A stretch of DNA of 42,754 nucleotides, taken from positions 1 through 42,754 of the forward strand of contig JAFSCR010000016.1 in assembly GCA_017436645.1 (NCBI GenBank), read 5' to 3'. Below the pieces are notes generated by a model. That model was not told where the DNA came from. It was given only the letters and a program-made list of their open reading frames with translations, and did not search any database. The DNA comes from Clostridia bacterium (GTDB taxonomy: Bacteria; Bacillota; Clostridia; UMGS1883; UMGS1540). Positions 24,067 to 33,134 of this stretch are shown here, piece by piece. Made by a program: the position numbers and the translations under genes. Every line of letters starts with the position of its first letter. The first letter of the stretch is position 1.

Positions 24067-25758
24067 CTACTGTTTCCTTCTAAGGTCCTGCAGAATAATC
24101 TGGGGCGTACTCTGGCCGCCGTAATTATTTATATTCAGCGTGCCCACAACGTCGAGAGAGTCGCCTTTATGCAGGTCTTCCGAAAGGCTCCCTTTTCCGA
24201 AAGCGACGCATTCCACGCTCGTGCCGTCTTTAAAAAGTCTTAGGAAAAGATGCTTATTATCTTTAGAAGTGCGGACGGATGAAATGCATGCATCCGAAAG
24301 CAAAAATACGGGTTTGGTGTTTTCGGCACCAAAAGGCTCCAGCACCTCAAGCATTTCAGCAATCTGCAGAAGGGGGAGAGAAATATCAAGGGGCGCATCA
24401 ATATCAATGGAAGGCGTCATTTGTTCTTCCGTAAGCACGGCATTTGCATATTCGCACAGGGCATCCGAGAGCGCCGCAATATTCTCTGTGGGAACGGTAA
24501 GCCCTGCCGCCAGAGCGTGACCGCCAAAGCGGGAAAGAAGGGGAGCAGCACTTTGCAGTGCCTCAAAAAGGTTCAGGCCCGGAATGGAACGGCCGCTTCC
24601 TTTTCCTTCGTTGCCGTCTTTTGAAATGAGAATGGTAGGTTTCCAGAGCTGTTCCGTAAGCTTTGAGGCAATAATGCCGATAATGCCGTGGTGCCAGCCT
24701 TCATGCGCCAGAACAACAACCTTTTTATCTGCATAATCCCCTTTTTCAATAAGGGCGAGTGCTTCCTCCAAAATGCCGTCACCCGCTGTTTTCCGTGCTG
24801 TATTCTGGTTATCCAGTCCCAAGGCGATTTCCTTCGCTTCCGATTCGGAATCGGTAACAAGAAGGCGGACAGCCGGCGTGCAGCTTCCCATTCTGCCTGC
24901 GGCATTGAGCCTCGGTGCCACACAAAAACTGATTTGATAGGACGAAAGGGATTCGGCACTGATGCCGGAGGCTTCAAAAATAGCGGAAAACCCTACGGAA
25001 GGCATTTTGCGCATTTTGCGAAGGCCCAGGGCCGTCAGCGCACGGTTTTCGCCCGTTAGCGGCACAACGTCCGCAATGGTGGCAAGGGCGGCAATATCAC
25101 AGTATTCCGTAACGGCTTTTTTTGTGTCGCCGCAAAGGGCTGTGAGGAGTTTGAAAGCAACCCCTGCACCGCAAAGTCCTTTAAAGGGATACGGGCAATC
25201 TGCCTGTTTGGGGTTTATAACGGCGAGGGCATCAGGAATTGACGCCCCTACAGAGTGATGGTCCGTAATAATAACGTCCATACCGAGGGATGTGGCAAGT
25301 TCAGTTTCCCGACAAGCCGTAATTCCTGTATCAACAGTGATTAAAAGTTTCGTGCCGTCATGCCGGATTTTACGGACAGCCGCTTCGTTTACGCCGTACC
25401 CTTCCGTTTCCCGGTCGGGGATGTAAAACGAACAATCTGCACCAGAAGTGCGAAAGTAGGAAAGGAGCATTGACACGGAGGAAATGCCGTCCACGTCATA
25501 GTCCCCGTATATGGTGATTTTTTCCTTGTCCCGCATTGCTTTTCGGATTCTTTCCACCGCTTTGTCCATATCTTTCAGGAGAAACGGGTCATGGAGTACC
25601 GAAAGCCCACCTGCCAGATAGTCTGCGGCTTCTTTAGGCCCTACGCCTCTGACCGCTAAAAGGAGCGCCAGAAGGGGTGAAACAGAAGCGGCATTTTGAA
25701 TGGCGGAAACCGTATCGGGATTTACTTTTTCATATAATAAATTCCATCTTTTATCCAA
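24067..25758 (-). CDS. recJ: Single-strand DNA exonuclease RecJ
   Basis: A 563-residue 5'-3' exonuclease of the DHH family. Motif I is YGDYDVDG (Asp86, Asp88, Asp90), motif II VDTGITA (Asp144), motif III TDHHS (Asp167-His168-His169), and the DHHA1 part shows GRSIPGLNLFEAL and GGHALAAGLT. The OB-fold with LDVVGTLNINNYGGQSTPQI closes the protein. The length is close to E. coli RecJ and shorter than in Bacillus, which has an extra C-terminal domain. The start codon is TTG, eight bases after GAGG. First gene of the eight-gene minus-strand run. Confidence 0.96.
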   Translation of the reverse strand: MDKRWNLLYEKVNPDTVSAIQNAASVSPLLALLLAVRGVGPKEAADYLAGGLSVLHDPFLLKDMDKAVERIRKAMRDKEKITIYGDYDVDGISSVSMLLSYFRTSGADCSFYIPDRETEGYGVNEAAVRKIRHDGTKLLITVDTGITACRETELATSLGMDVIITDHHSVGASIPDALAVINPKQADCPYPFKGLCGAGVAFKLLTALCGDTKKAVTEYCDIAALATIADVVPLTGENRALTALGLRKMRKMPSVGFSAIFEASGISAESLSSYQISFCVAPRLNAAGRMGSCTPAVRLLVTDSESEAKEIALGLDNQNTARKTAGDGILEEALALIEKGDYADKKVVVLAHEGWHHGIIGIIASKLTEQLWKPTILISKDGNEGKGSGRSIPGLNLFEALQSAAPLLSRFGGHALAAGLTVPTENIAALSDALCEYANAVLTEEQMTPSIDIDAPLDISLPLLQIAEMLEVLEPFGAENTKPVFLLSDACISSVRTSKDNKHLFLRLFKDGTSVECVAFGKGSLSEDLHKGDSLDVVGTLNINNYGGQSTPQIILQDLRRKQ

Positions 25759-25789
25759 AGTTTTATCCTCATTATCAAAGTTTCATTTC

Positions 25790-25818
25790 ATTTTATCATA
25801 ATACAATGAAAAAAACAA
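25790..25818 (-). promoter_or_regulatory. Promoter of the recJ-relA gene run
   Basis: Minus strand: TTGTTT (25818-25813), 17-bp spacer, TAAAAT (25795-25790). It is the only promoter I can see for the eight genes down to 16446. Confidence 0.6.
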
Positions 25819-25861
25819 TATATTTCTGTAATTTTTCCCGATAGAAATGGTGAAATTATGC

Positions 25862-25890
25862 TTTACAAACAAAAAGCTCCATGGTATAAT
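25862..25890 (+). promoter_or_regulatory. Promoter of the metA operon
   Basis: TTTACA (25862-25867), 17-bp spacer ending in TGG (extended -10), TATAAT (25885-25890). Predicted start near 25897; the ~35-nt leader leaves no room for a SAM riboswitch or T-box. Confidence 0.88.
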
Positions 25891-25930
25891 GATATAAGAT
25901 TTATACGTATGCTAAAATGGAGGATGCTAT

Positions 25931-26857
25931 ATGCCGATTCGTATTCCGGACTCATTACCTGCAGCCGGTATTTTGCAGGGTGAAAATATTTTTGTTATGA
26001 CGGAGAAACGGGCCCAGAGCCAGGATATCCGTCCCTTAAAGATTGCCGTTTTTAACCTGATGCCCACGAAAATTGCAACGGAAACACAGCTTATCCGTGC
26101 GCTCAGTAACTCCCCTCTGCAGGTGGACCTTGTGCTTCTGCATGCGGAAACCCATCGCTCGAAAAACACATCCGAGGAGCATCTCGCCTCGTTTTATAAA
26201 ACGTTTTCGGATGTAAAGCATAAGAAGTTTGACGGTCTTATCATAACGGGTGCACCCGTTGAAATGATGCCCTTTGAGGAAGTGGATTACTGGGAAGAAC
26301 TTTGTGCCGTTATGGAATGGTCCAAAACGAATGTTACAAGTACACTCCACATCTGCTGGGCATCTCAGGCAGCCATGTATTATCATTACGGTGTTGAAAA
26401 GCACCCCATTCCCGAAAAGATGTTCGGCGTGTTCCGCCACGAGGTGGTATCTCCCCGAGCACCCTTAATGCGTGGGTTTGACGATATTTTCTATGCGCCC
26501 CATTCAAGACACACGGAAATCCGTGAAGAAGATATCCTAAAGGTGCCCGAGCTTGAAATTATGGCAAAAAGTCAGGAGGCAGGGGTGTATCTGTTTGCCT
26601 CCCGTGACGGGAAAAACGTGTTTGTAACGGGACACTCGGAATATGACCCCGAGACCCTTCATAATGAATATATACGGGATTTGAATCGAGGACTTCCCAT
26701 CGCTATGCCGAAAAATTATTATAAGGACGATGACCCGGAGAAGGAACCCATTGTCCGTTGGCGTTCCCATTCCCACCTTCTTTTTGTAAACTGGCTCAAC
26801 TATTATGTTTACCAGATTACACCTTATGACTGGGATGCGGAGGATGCACAGAAATGA
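25931..26857 (+). CDS. metA: Homoserine O-acetyltransferase (MetA family, acetyl-CoA type)
   Basis: A 308-residue enzyme that acylates homoserine on the way to methionine. The catalytic Cys142 is in HICWASQA and the partner His is in VTGHSEYD. Residue 111, which sets acyl-donor choice in this family, is Glu (GAPVEMMPF); Bacillus MetA with Glu111 uses acetyl-CoA while E. coli with Gly uses succinyl-CoA. The product name succinyltransferase, usual in automatic annotation, is therefore probably wrong here. The ribosome site is GGAGG (25919-25923). The stop overlaps the start of the YkgJ-like gene (ATGA). Confidence 0.95.
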   Translation: MPIRIPDSLPAAGILQGENIFVMTEKRAQSQDIRPLKIAVFNLMPTKIATETQLIRALSNSPLQVDLVLLHAETHRSKNTSEEHLASFYKTFSDVKHKKFDGLIITGAPVEMMPFEEVDYWEELCAVMEWSKTNVTSTLHICWASQAAMYYHYGVEKHPIPEKMFGVFRHEVVSPRAPLMRGFDDIFYAPHSRHTEIREEDILKVPELEIMAKSQEAGVYLFASRDGKNVFVTGHSEYDPETLHNEYIRDLNRGLPIAMPKNYYKDDDPEKEPIVRWRSHSHLLFVNWLNYYVYQITPYDWDAEDAQK

Positions 26858-27357
26858 AAATAAATCCCCGCAGTATGTATGCATATGTATATGCACTTTT
26901 AGAAAACGTGACGCCGCTCCATACCGATTGCGGAGAAAAATGCGGCGGCAGATGCTGTGCGGATAGTGACGAGGGGACGGGAATGTATCTGTACCCTGCC
27001 GAGTCGTGCATGTACGAGGCAAGGCCCGACTGGGCAAAAATAGAAAAATCCGGCTTTTTTTACGGCGACAAGGAAGCGCTCATCCTATCCTGCCCCGGTC
27101 GGTGTGACAGGCACCTAAGACCCCTTGCATGCCGTATTTTTCCGCTTGTTCCGTATAAAAAAGCGGGTGAGCGGATGAAAATAATCTATGACCCCCGTGC
27201 CGCCTCCATGTGCCCGCTGACGCCCAAAGAACTGACAGATGATTTCGTGGAAGCAGTGCATGCGGCAATGCGGATTGTTTCGAAAACGAGAGAGGGACGG
27301 GCTTTTATTGAGGCCCAGTCCGTTTTGATTGATGAATATGTAAGAATGCACCTTTAA
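26854..27357 (+). CDS. YkgJ-like cysteine cluster protein
   Basis: A 167-residue protein with a conserved set of cysteines: Cys26, 30, 34, 35 ([10 protein letters not shown]), Cys52, Cys80 and Cys84 (CPGRC), Cys93 in RPLACRIFP. The RPxxCRxFP segment and the spacing place it in the YkgJ (UPF0153) group of zinc- or iron-binding proteins whose function is unknown. It overlaps metA by four bases and is followed by pth after 10 bp, so it belongs to this operon. No signal peptide or membrane segment is present. Confidence 0.82.
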   Translation: MKINPRSMYAYVYALLENVTPLHTDCGEKCGGRCCADSDEGTGMYLYPAESCMYEARPDWAKIEKSGFFYGDKEALILSCPGRCDRHLRPLACRIFPLVPYKKAGERMKIIYDPRAASMCPLTPKELTDDFVEAVHAAMRIVSKTREGRAFIEAQSVLIDEYVRMHL

Positions 27358-27367
27358 AGGAGAAATT

Positions 27368-27940
27368 ATGTACGTAATCGTGGGGCTCGGTAATCCGGGC
27401 AGACAGTATGAAGATACCCGTCATAATGTTGGATTTAAAACGATTGATTATCTTTCCGGCAAATGGGATATTCCGGTGAAGAAAATCCGCTTCCGTGCCC
27501 TTATCGGGGAAGGTATGGTGGGAAGGGAAAAGGTTCTTCTCGTAAAGCCATCCACCTTTATGAATTTAAGCGGCGAAAGCGTAGGGGAAATTGTTCGCTA
27601 CTACAACGTGGAACCTGAAAATGTCATTGTAATTCAAGATGACGTGGCACTTCCCATAGGCCGCCTTCGCATCCGTACGAGCGGTAGCGACGGCGGACAT
27701 AACGGCATTAAATCCATTTTGTATCATTTACAAAGTGATAAGTTTATAAGGCTTAAAATCGGTGTCGGTGCGGCTGCACACGATATGGTTTCCCATGTTC
27801 TCGGTACGTTTTCAAAAGAGGACGGTGTCTCGGTTACAAACTGTATAAAAGTTTCCGACGGCATTATGGAAACCATTATGGAAAAAGGCGTGGGCGAAGC
27901 CATGAACCGATATAACAGTTTCGGTAAAACGGAGGCGTAA
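27368..27940 (+). CDS. pth: Peptidyl-tRNA hydrolase
   Basis: A 190-residue esterase that frees tRNA from peptidyl-tRNA dropped by ribosomes. The N-terminal VGLGNPGRQYEDTRHNVGF holds catalytic His19, KPSTFMNLSGESV includes the essential Asn, and VIQDDVALPIGRLRIRTSGS carries the Asp and the tRNA-binding basic strand, followed by DGGHNGIKSI. Standard bacterial length. It starts after AAAGGAG and its stop overlaps the mfd start (TAATG), the usual pth-mfd order of Firmicutes. Confidence 0.97.
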   Translation: MYVIVGLGNPGRQYEDTRHNVGFKTIDYLSGKWDIPVKKIRFRALIGEGMVGREKVLLVKPSTFMNLSGESVGEIVRYYNVEPENVIVIQDDVALPIGRLRIRTSGSDGGHNGIKSILYHLQSDKFIRLKIGVGAAAHDMVSHVLGTFSKEDGVSVTNCIKVSDGIMETIMEKGVGEAMNRYNSFGKTEA

Positions 27941-30900
27941 TGGAACAGTTTTTTGCGCCCCTTGGCGCACTCGAGGAATTTAATACGCTTTGTGCGGCAG
28001 TACGGGAGAAAAAAGGTGCGGTGCACGTTGTCGGCGCCGCAGAAACACAGAAAGCACATCTCATTTCAGCGCTTATTTCCGAGACGGGAAAAAGGAGCGT
28101 TGTGGTAAGCTGGAGCGAAAGTGCCGCCCGGCTACTTTCCGAGGAGCTTTCTTTTTTTTCGGACCGTGTCACCCATCTTTCGCAGGGCGATTTTATCGAG
28201 CGGTTCGCAGAAAGCAGCGGTTATGACCTTTCCGCCGCCCGTGCTTCCCAGCTTTACCGCATTCTGGAAGGGGACACGGCGGTACTTTCTGTCGGCTGTC
28301 TTTTGGACTTTATCATGCCGCCTAAAAAATATAAAACCGTAACTTTAAAAGTAGGCGACACAGTTTCTGACCTTGCCAGCCTTCTGGCGGAAATCGGTTA
28401 CAGACGTGTGCCCATGATAGAAGGCACGGGTCAGTTTAGCGTGCGCGGCGGCATTTTGGACGTTTTTCCGCCTACGGAGGAAACCCCTGTCCGTATCGAG
28501 TTTTTCGATACGGAAATTGACAGTATCCGTGCATTTGATCTGGCGAGTCAGGCCTCCACGGAAAATCTTCAGGAGGTGCATATTATTCCTGCCGAGGCGG
28601 GAAGCGGTGACGGTGATATCCTCGATTATTTTGATGAGGACACCATGTTTATTTTCGATGAACCTCAGCGCATTTCCGAAGGGGCGGCGTCTTATGCAGA
28701 AAGCGTCAGACAGAGAATTGAAACCCTTGTAATGAAAGGCAGTGTCAAAGAAACAAAAGAGTCGTACATGCACGACTATGCTGTTTCCATGGAAAAAATG
28801 AAAAAGGGGCAGATTGTAGGCTTTTCTGCCATCAGCAATATTTGTCCCGATTTTAAACCTGCCGCTTTGGTAAAAGTTTCCGGTGTGGTTCTTGCCTCGT
28901 ACGCCGGCAAAATGGACCTTCTTTCCGAAGATGTAAAGCGCTGGAAGGAAAATGATTATCATATTTTTATTCTTGCAGGAAGCGGCGGGCGAGCGAAAGG
29001 CATATACGAAGCCCTCGAAGAAAAAGGTATTCTTTCCGTGATTGCAAAGCCGGGAGAGGAAACGGGCAGAGGCATGGTGGCGATTTACGATTTGCCCCTT
29101 TCGAAAGGCTTTATTTATTCTGCTGTGAAAACCGTTTTCATAAGCGGCGGCGATATTTTTGTAAAGCAGAACAGAAAAAGACGTGTGGCACTGGATGGTG
29201 CCAAAGCGCTTCGCAGTTTTGATGAGCTTGCCATTGGTGATTTCGTCGTCCACCGTGTCCACGGTATTGGCAAATTCGTTGCCATGGAGAAAATTGAAAC
29301 CGACGGCGTATTGCGGGATTATTTAAAGCTTTTATATAAAAACAATGACTTTTTGTATGTTCCCGTTACCCAGTTAAACCTTCTCTATAAGTATTCCCAT
29401 GCAGGGGCGGATGCTCCCGAGCCCCGTGTCAGCCGTCTGGGCGGTGGCGAGTGGCAGAAAACGAAGTCAGGCGTCAAGCAGTCCGTAAGAGAGCTTGCAA
29501 TAAAGCTTATTGATTTGTATGCGGCAAGAAGCCAGATGACAGGCCATGCATTCTTAAAAGATACGCCATGGCAAATGGACTTTGAAAGTGAGTTTCCATA
29601 TACGGAAACGCCGGATCAGCTTGCCTGTATCCGGGAAGTGAAAAAAGATATGGAAAGCCCACGGCCCATGGACCGACTGCTATGTGGGGATGTGGGATTC
29701 GGCAAAACGGAAGTGGCAATCCGTGCGGCGTTCAAATGCATTATGGAAGGGCTTCAGTGTGTATATCTTGTGCCCACCACCATTTTAGCATCCCAGCACT
29801 ATGCCCATTTTGCAAAGCGCATGGAGAATTTCCCCGTAAGAGTCGAAATGCTCTCCCGTTTCCGTACGGAAGCCCAGCAGAAGAAAATTATTGAAGGCCT
29901 TAAAACAGGTGAGGTGGACGTGGTTATCGGTACCCACCGCCTTCTTGGGAACGATATAACCTATAAACGGCTCGGCCTTCTCATTATAGACGAGGAACAG
30001 CGGTTTGGCGTCGGTCATAAAGAAAAAATAAAAGATATGAAAAACGGGGTAGACGTCCTAACCCTTACGGCAACCCCCATTCCGAGAACCCTGAATATGG
30101 CCATGACGGGGATTCGGGATATGAGCGTTCTGGCAAATCCTCCTGAGGACCGTCAGCCCATCCAGACCTATGTATTCGAATACGACGCAGGCGTAATTCA
30201 GGATGCTTTGGAAAGAGAGCTTGCCCGTGGCGGTCAGGTCTATTATGTATATAACCGTGTGCAAGGCATTCACCGTGTGGCAGACTCTCTTCGGAAAATG
30301 ATGCCCGAGGCTCGGATTGCCGTAGCCCACGGCCGCATGAACGAAGAAGAACTGGAAAATGTTATGACCGGCATGATGGAGAAGGAGTACGACATTCTCG
30401 TCAGCACCACCATTATTGAATCCGGTATTGATATTCCCAATGTCAACACGCTTATTGTAGAAAATGCCGACTGTATGGGTCTGGCCCAGCTCTATCAGCT
30501 GAGAGGCCGAGTTGGCAGAAGCGGCAGAGTGGCCTACGCCTATCTTACCTTCAAAAGAGATAAAGCGCTATCGGAAATTGCAGAAAAACGACTTTTGGCC
30601 ATTAAAGAATTTACAGAGCTCGGCTCCGGCTTTAAGATTGCCATGCGGGATTTGGAAATTCGTGGGGCCGGCAATCTTTTGGGGCCTGAACAGCACGGGT
30701 TTATGGCAAGCGTGGGTTATGATATGTACGTCCGCCTTCTGGAAGAAGCCGTTTCGGAAATGCGGGGCGAGGCGAGAAAGACGGAAGCCGTTATTGACCT
30801 TGTTATTGATGCAGGTATCAGCGACAGTTACATTGAAGATCCGCGGCAAAGGCTGGAAGCGTATCGCCTTGTGGCCGATATCGGAAGTGACGAAGAGGCG

Positions 30901-31218
30901 GAGGCAACAATTGAATCGCTGATTGACCGTTTCGGTGACCCGCCACCGAGAGTTTTGCGCCTGATTGACGTGGCTCTCCTTCGTGTTTATGCAGAAGAGG
31001 CAGGCATTGGTGAGGTCAGCCAGAGCGGCGGCAGAATTTTCCTGTATTTTGATAAAAAACCCAGCATAGAGATTCTGAGTCGTGTTATGGAAGAGAGCAG
31101 AGGAAAACTTCTGTTTAATGCAGGGGACAGACCGTATTTGCAGCTTAGGGAAGGCTTCCTCAAAAATATGAATGACACGGAAAAGTTAAAAAAATTATTA
31201 AAAGACTTGAAAATATAG
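27940..31218 (+). CDS. mfd: Transcription-repair coupling factor
   Basis: A 1092-residue DNA translocase that removes stalled RNA polymerase and recruits UvrA. Domain order: UvrB-like N-terminal part with FSVRGGILDVFPPTEETPVR (about 170-190), RNA polymerase interaction domain with FVVHRVHGIGKFVAMEKIE (about 432), helicase motifs with Walker A CGDVGFGKTE (about 585), DEEQRFG (about 684) and TATPIPRTLNMAMTGIRDMS, then QLRGRVGRSGRVAYAY, and the C-terminal UvrA-masking domain. Slightly shorter than the usual ~1150, with no missing motif. A promoter for the next gene overlaps its last codons. Confidence 0.97.
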   Translation: MEQFFAPLGALEEFNTLCAAVREKKGAVHVVGAAETQKAHLISALISETGKRSVVVSWSESAARLLSEELSFFSDRVTHLSQGDFIERFAESSGYDLSAARASQLYRILEGDTAVLSVGCLLDFIMPPKKYKTVTLKVGDTVSDLASLLAEIGYRRVPMIEGTGQFSVRGGILDVFPPTEETPVRIEFFDTEIDSIRAFDLASQASTENLQEVHIIPAEAGSGDGDILDYFDEDTMFIFDEPQRISEGAASYAESVRQRIETLVMKGSVKETKESYMHDYAVSMEKMKKGQIVGFSAISNICPDFKPAALVKVSGVVLASYAGKMDLLSEDVKRWKENDYHIFILAGSGGRAKGIYEALEEKGILSVIAKPGEETGRGMVAIYDLPLSKGFIYSAVKTVFISGGDIFVKQNRKRRVALDGAKALRSFDELAIGDFVVHRVHGIGKFVAMEKIETDGVLRDYLKLLYKNNDFLYVPVTQLNLLYKYSHAGADAPEPRVSRLGGGEWQKTKSGVKQSVRELAIKLIDLYAARSQMTGHAFLKDTPWQMDFESEFPYTETPDQLACIREVKKDMESPRPMDRLLCGDVGFGKTEVAIRAAFKCIMEGLQCVYLVPTTILASQHYAHFAKRMENFPVRVEMLSRFRTEAQQKKIIEGLKTGEVDVVIGTHRLLGNDITYKRLGLLIIDEEQRFGVGHKEKIKDMKNGVDVLTLTATPIPRTLNMAMTGIRDMSVLANPPEDRQPIQTYVFEYDAGVIQDALERELARGGQVYYVYNRVQGIHRVADSLRKMMPEARIAVAHGRMNEEELENVMTGMMEKEYDILVSTTIIESGIDIPNVNTLIVENADCMGLAQLYQLRGRVGRSGRVAYAYLTFKRDKALSEIAEKRLLAIKEFTELGSGFKIAMRDLEIRGAGNLLGPEQHGFMASVGYDMYVRLLEEAVSEMRGEARKTEAVIDLVIDAGISDSYIEDPRQRLEAYRLVADIGSDEEAEATIESLIDRFGDPPPRVLRLIDVALLRVYAEEAGIGEVSQSGGRIFLYFDKKPSIEILSRVMEESRGKLLFNAGDRPYLQLREGFLKNMNDTEKLKKLLKDLKI

Positions 31219-31235
31219 CCAAAATGAAGTATAAT
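31207..31235 (+). promoter_or_regulatory. Promoter of the prsA-like gene within the end of mfd
   Basis: TTGAAA (31207-31212), 17-bp spacer, TATAAT (31230-31235). It spans the mfd stop codon, so the foldase and yebC can be expressed apart from the metA-mfd operon. Confidence 0.82.
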
Positions 31236-31278
31236 AACAAAGATATACATGATTTTTGCGAAAAAGGAGAGTAAAAGT

Positions 31279-32337
31279 ATGAAAAGAGTGAAAGTTTTAG
31301 CGCTTATTGCGGCAATGGTAATGCTTCTTTCCGCATGTAATGCAATTAATGTCACAAAGGTGGCAAATATCGGCGATGTCACCGCCCAAAAGCCTGAATT
31401 TATGTATTATCTGGAAATGGCAAAGAGTGAAGCCTACCAGCTTGCACAGGCTGAAGGTAATATTATTCAGAAAGATGCAGACTGGGACACCGTTATGGTG
31501 GAAGGCAAAACTGCTGCACAGTATGCCAAAGATAAGGCGCTGGATAGCCTTAAGATGATTCTTACGCTGGAATCCAAAGCGAAAGCTGCAGGGTTTGAAA
31601 TGGAAAATGCAGAAACAGAAATTGCAACGCATAAAAACGATATGATAGAACAGATGGGTGGCAGATACGGCTACGAACAGACCCTTTCTAAAATCGGCGT
31701 TGACCTTGATGCTTTCAATGCAATTATCGCAAGAAGCGTTTATGCAAACGCTTATATGCAGAAGATGGCGGCAGAAGAAGCCTATCAGCCTTCTCCCGAA
31801 GCTGCAAAGGAAAAATATGATAAAGAATATGTGTTTGTCCGTCACATCCTGATTTCCAATCAGGCTCCGCAGGACGAACTGATTGTAGATGAAGAGGCCG
31901 CAGAACCCGTTGATTATGCAGCAGAAGCCAAGACGGAAGCAGAAGATATTCTCAAAAAGCTTTCCGAAGGTGCGGACTTTGTTGCGCTTATGAACGAACA
32001 TTCCGATGACGGCCGCGGGGAAGACGGCAAGCTTTCCAGCGACGGTTATATTATGACAAACAACGGCCAGATGGTGCCCGAATTTGAAGAAGCTGCCATG
32101 AAGCTGGAAGTCGGTGCATATACAACCGAGCTTGTAGAAACCACATACGGCTATCACATCATTAAGCGCTATGAACTGCCCCAGACAGGGACACAGTATG
32201 ACGAAACAATTGCCCAGATTACTTCCACGCTGCTTGGTGAAAACGTAAAGAATCAGGTATATGCATGGGCAGATGAACTCGGCTTTACCGTAAATGAAAA
32301 ATTTGTTTCCAAACAAAAGATTAAAATGGAGGAGTAA
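31279..32337 (+). CDS. PrsA/SurA-like peptidyl-prolyl isomerase lipoprotein
   Basis: A 352-residue extracytoplasmic foldase. The signal peptide ends in lipobox LLSAC (Cys20), so the protein is anchored to the outer face of the membrane. A SurA/PrsA-type helical N-terminal domain is followed by a parvulin domain: FVRHILISNQ (about 190), an acidic insert (DELIVDEEAAEPVDYAAEAK), then DGKLSSDGYIMTNNGQMVPE and TTYGYHIIKRY. The ATG at 31279 follows AAGGAG; an upstream in-frame ATG (31249) lacks a site and would spoil the signal peptide. It follows mfd, the common clostridial order. It likely helps exported proteins fold. Confidence 0.92.
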   Translation: MKRVKVLALIAAMVMLLSACNAINVTKVANIGDVTAQKPEFMYYLEMAKSEAYQLAQAEGNIIQKDADWDTVMVEGKTAAQYAKDKALDSLKMILTLESKAKAAGFEMENAETEIATHKNDMIEQMGGRYGYEQTLSKIGVDLDAFNAIIARSVYANAYMQKMAAEEAYQPSPEAAKEKYDKEYVFVRHILISNQAPQDELIVDEEAAEPVDYAAEAKTEAEDILKKLSEGADFVALMNEHSDDGRGEDGKLSSDGYIMTNNGQMVPEFEEAAMKLEVGAYTTELVETTYGYHIIKRYELPQTGTQYDETIAQITSTLLGENVKNQVYAWADELGFTVNEKFVSKQKIKMEE

Positions 32338-32340
32338 ACC

Positions 32341-33078
32341 GTGTCCGGACATTCTAAATTCAGTAACATAAAGCATAAAAAAGAAAAAAGTGATGCACAG
32401 CGTGCGAAAATCTTTACGAAAATCGGCAGAGAAATCGCCGTTGTCGTAAAGCAGGGCGGTCCTGACCCGGAAGTTAACGGCAAACTCAGGGACGTTATCG
32501 CAAAAGCACGTGCCAACAATATGCCCAATGATAACGTACAGCGCTGCATTAAAAAAGCAGCAGGGACGGATATGGCAGATAATTACGAAGAAATTATCTA
32601 CGAAGGCTACGGTCCCAGCGGCGTTGCTGTTATTGTAGAAACCTTAACGGATAACCGCAACCGTACTGCGGCTGATATGCGCCATTATTTTGATAAGTAC
32701 GGCGGAAATCTCGGCCAGAGTGGCTGTGTAACCTTTATGTTTGATACAAAAGGTGTGATTGTGGTAGAGGGAGAAGGCGCAGACGAAGAAACCCTCATGA
32801 TGGAAGCTCTGGATGCCGGTGCGGACGATTTTTCTGCAGAAGATGATTTCTTTGAAATCGTAACGGCACCCGAAAATTTCGGTGCTGTGCGTGAAGCAAT
32901 CGAAAACGGCGGCTACAAAATTGCATCTGCAGAAATTATGCGCCTGCCCCAGACCACCGTTACCCTTTCTGCAGAAGAAGACCTTAAAAATATGAACAAG
33001 CTCATTGAAATGCTTGAAGATAACGATGATGTGCAGAACGTATACCATAACTGCGATTTGCCGGAAGAAGACGAATAA
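32341..33078 (+). CDS. yebC: YebC/PmpR-family protein
   Basis: A 245-residue member of the YebC/TACO1 family, described as DNA-binding regulators and, more recently, as factors easing translation of difficult peptide stretches. It begins with SGHSKFSNIKHKKEKSDAQR and contains AKANNMP-like ARANNMPNDNVQRCIKKAAG and YEGYGPSGVAVIVETLTDN, all family hallmarks. The start is GTG, with GGAGGAG in the final codons of the upstream gene, so the two genes are coupled. A perfect 15-bp terminator hairpin follows. Confidence 0.95.
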   Translation: MSGHSKFSNIKHKKEKSDAQRAKIFTKIGREIAVVVKQGGPDPEVNGKLRDVIAKARANNMPNDNVQRCIKKAAGTDMADNYEEIIYEGYGPSGVAVIVETLTDNRNRTAADMRHYFDKYGGNLGQSGCVTFMFDTKGVIVVEGEGADEETLMMEALDAGADDFSAEDDFFEIVTAPENFGAVREAIENGGYKIASAEIMRLPQTTVTLSAEEDLKNMNKLIEMLEDNDDVQNVYHNCDLPEEDE

Positions 33079-33080
33079 TA

Positions 33081-33114
33081 AAAAAATTGCTTAGCACAGG
33101 CTAAGCAATTTTTT
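33081..33114. terminator. Bidirectional terminator between yebC and the dehydrogenase
   Basis: AAAAAATTGCTTAGC (33081-33095) and its exact complement (33100-33114) around loop ACAG. The A and T tracts make it work for both convergent genes. Confidence 0.93.
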
Positions 33115-33134
33115 ATAGTTCATTTAATACGGAT

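Noticed and set aside
28345..29262. 305-codon minus-strand open frame inside mfd
   Set aside because: Shadow of the mfd frame with no recognisable domain or start signal.
31297..32376. 359-codon minus-strand open frame opposite the prsA-like gene
   Set aside because: Shadow frame rich in Cys, Phe and His; the plus-strand gene has a lipobox, a parvulin domain and a ribosome site.
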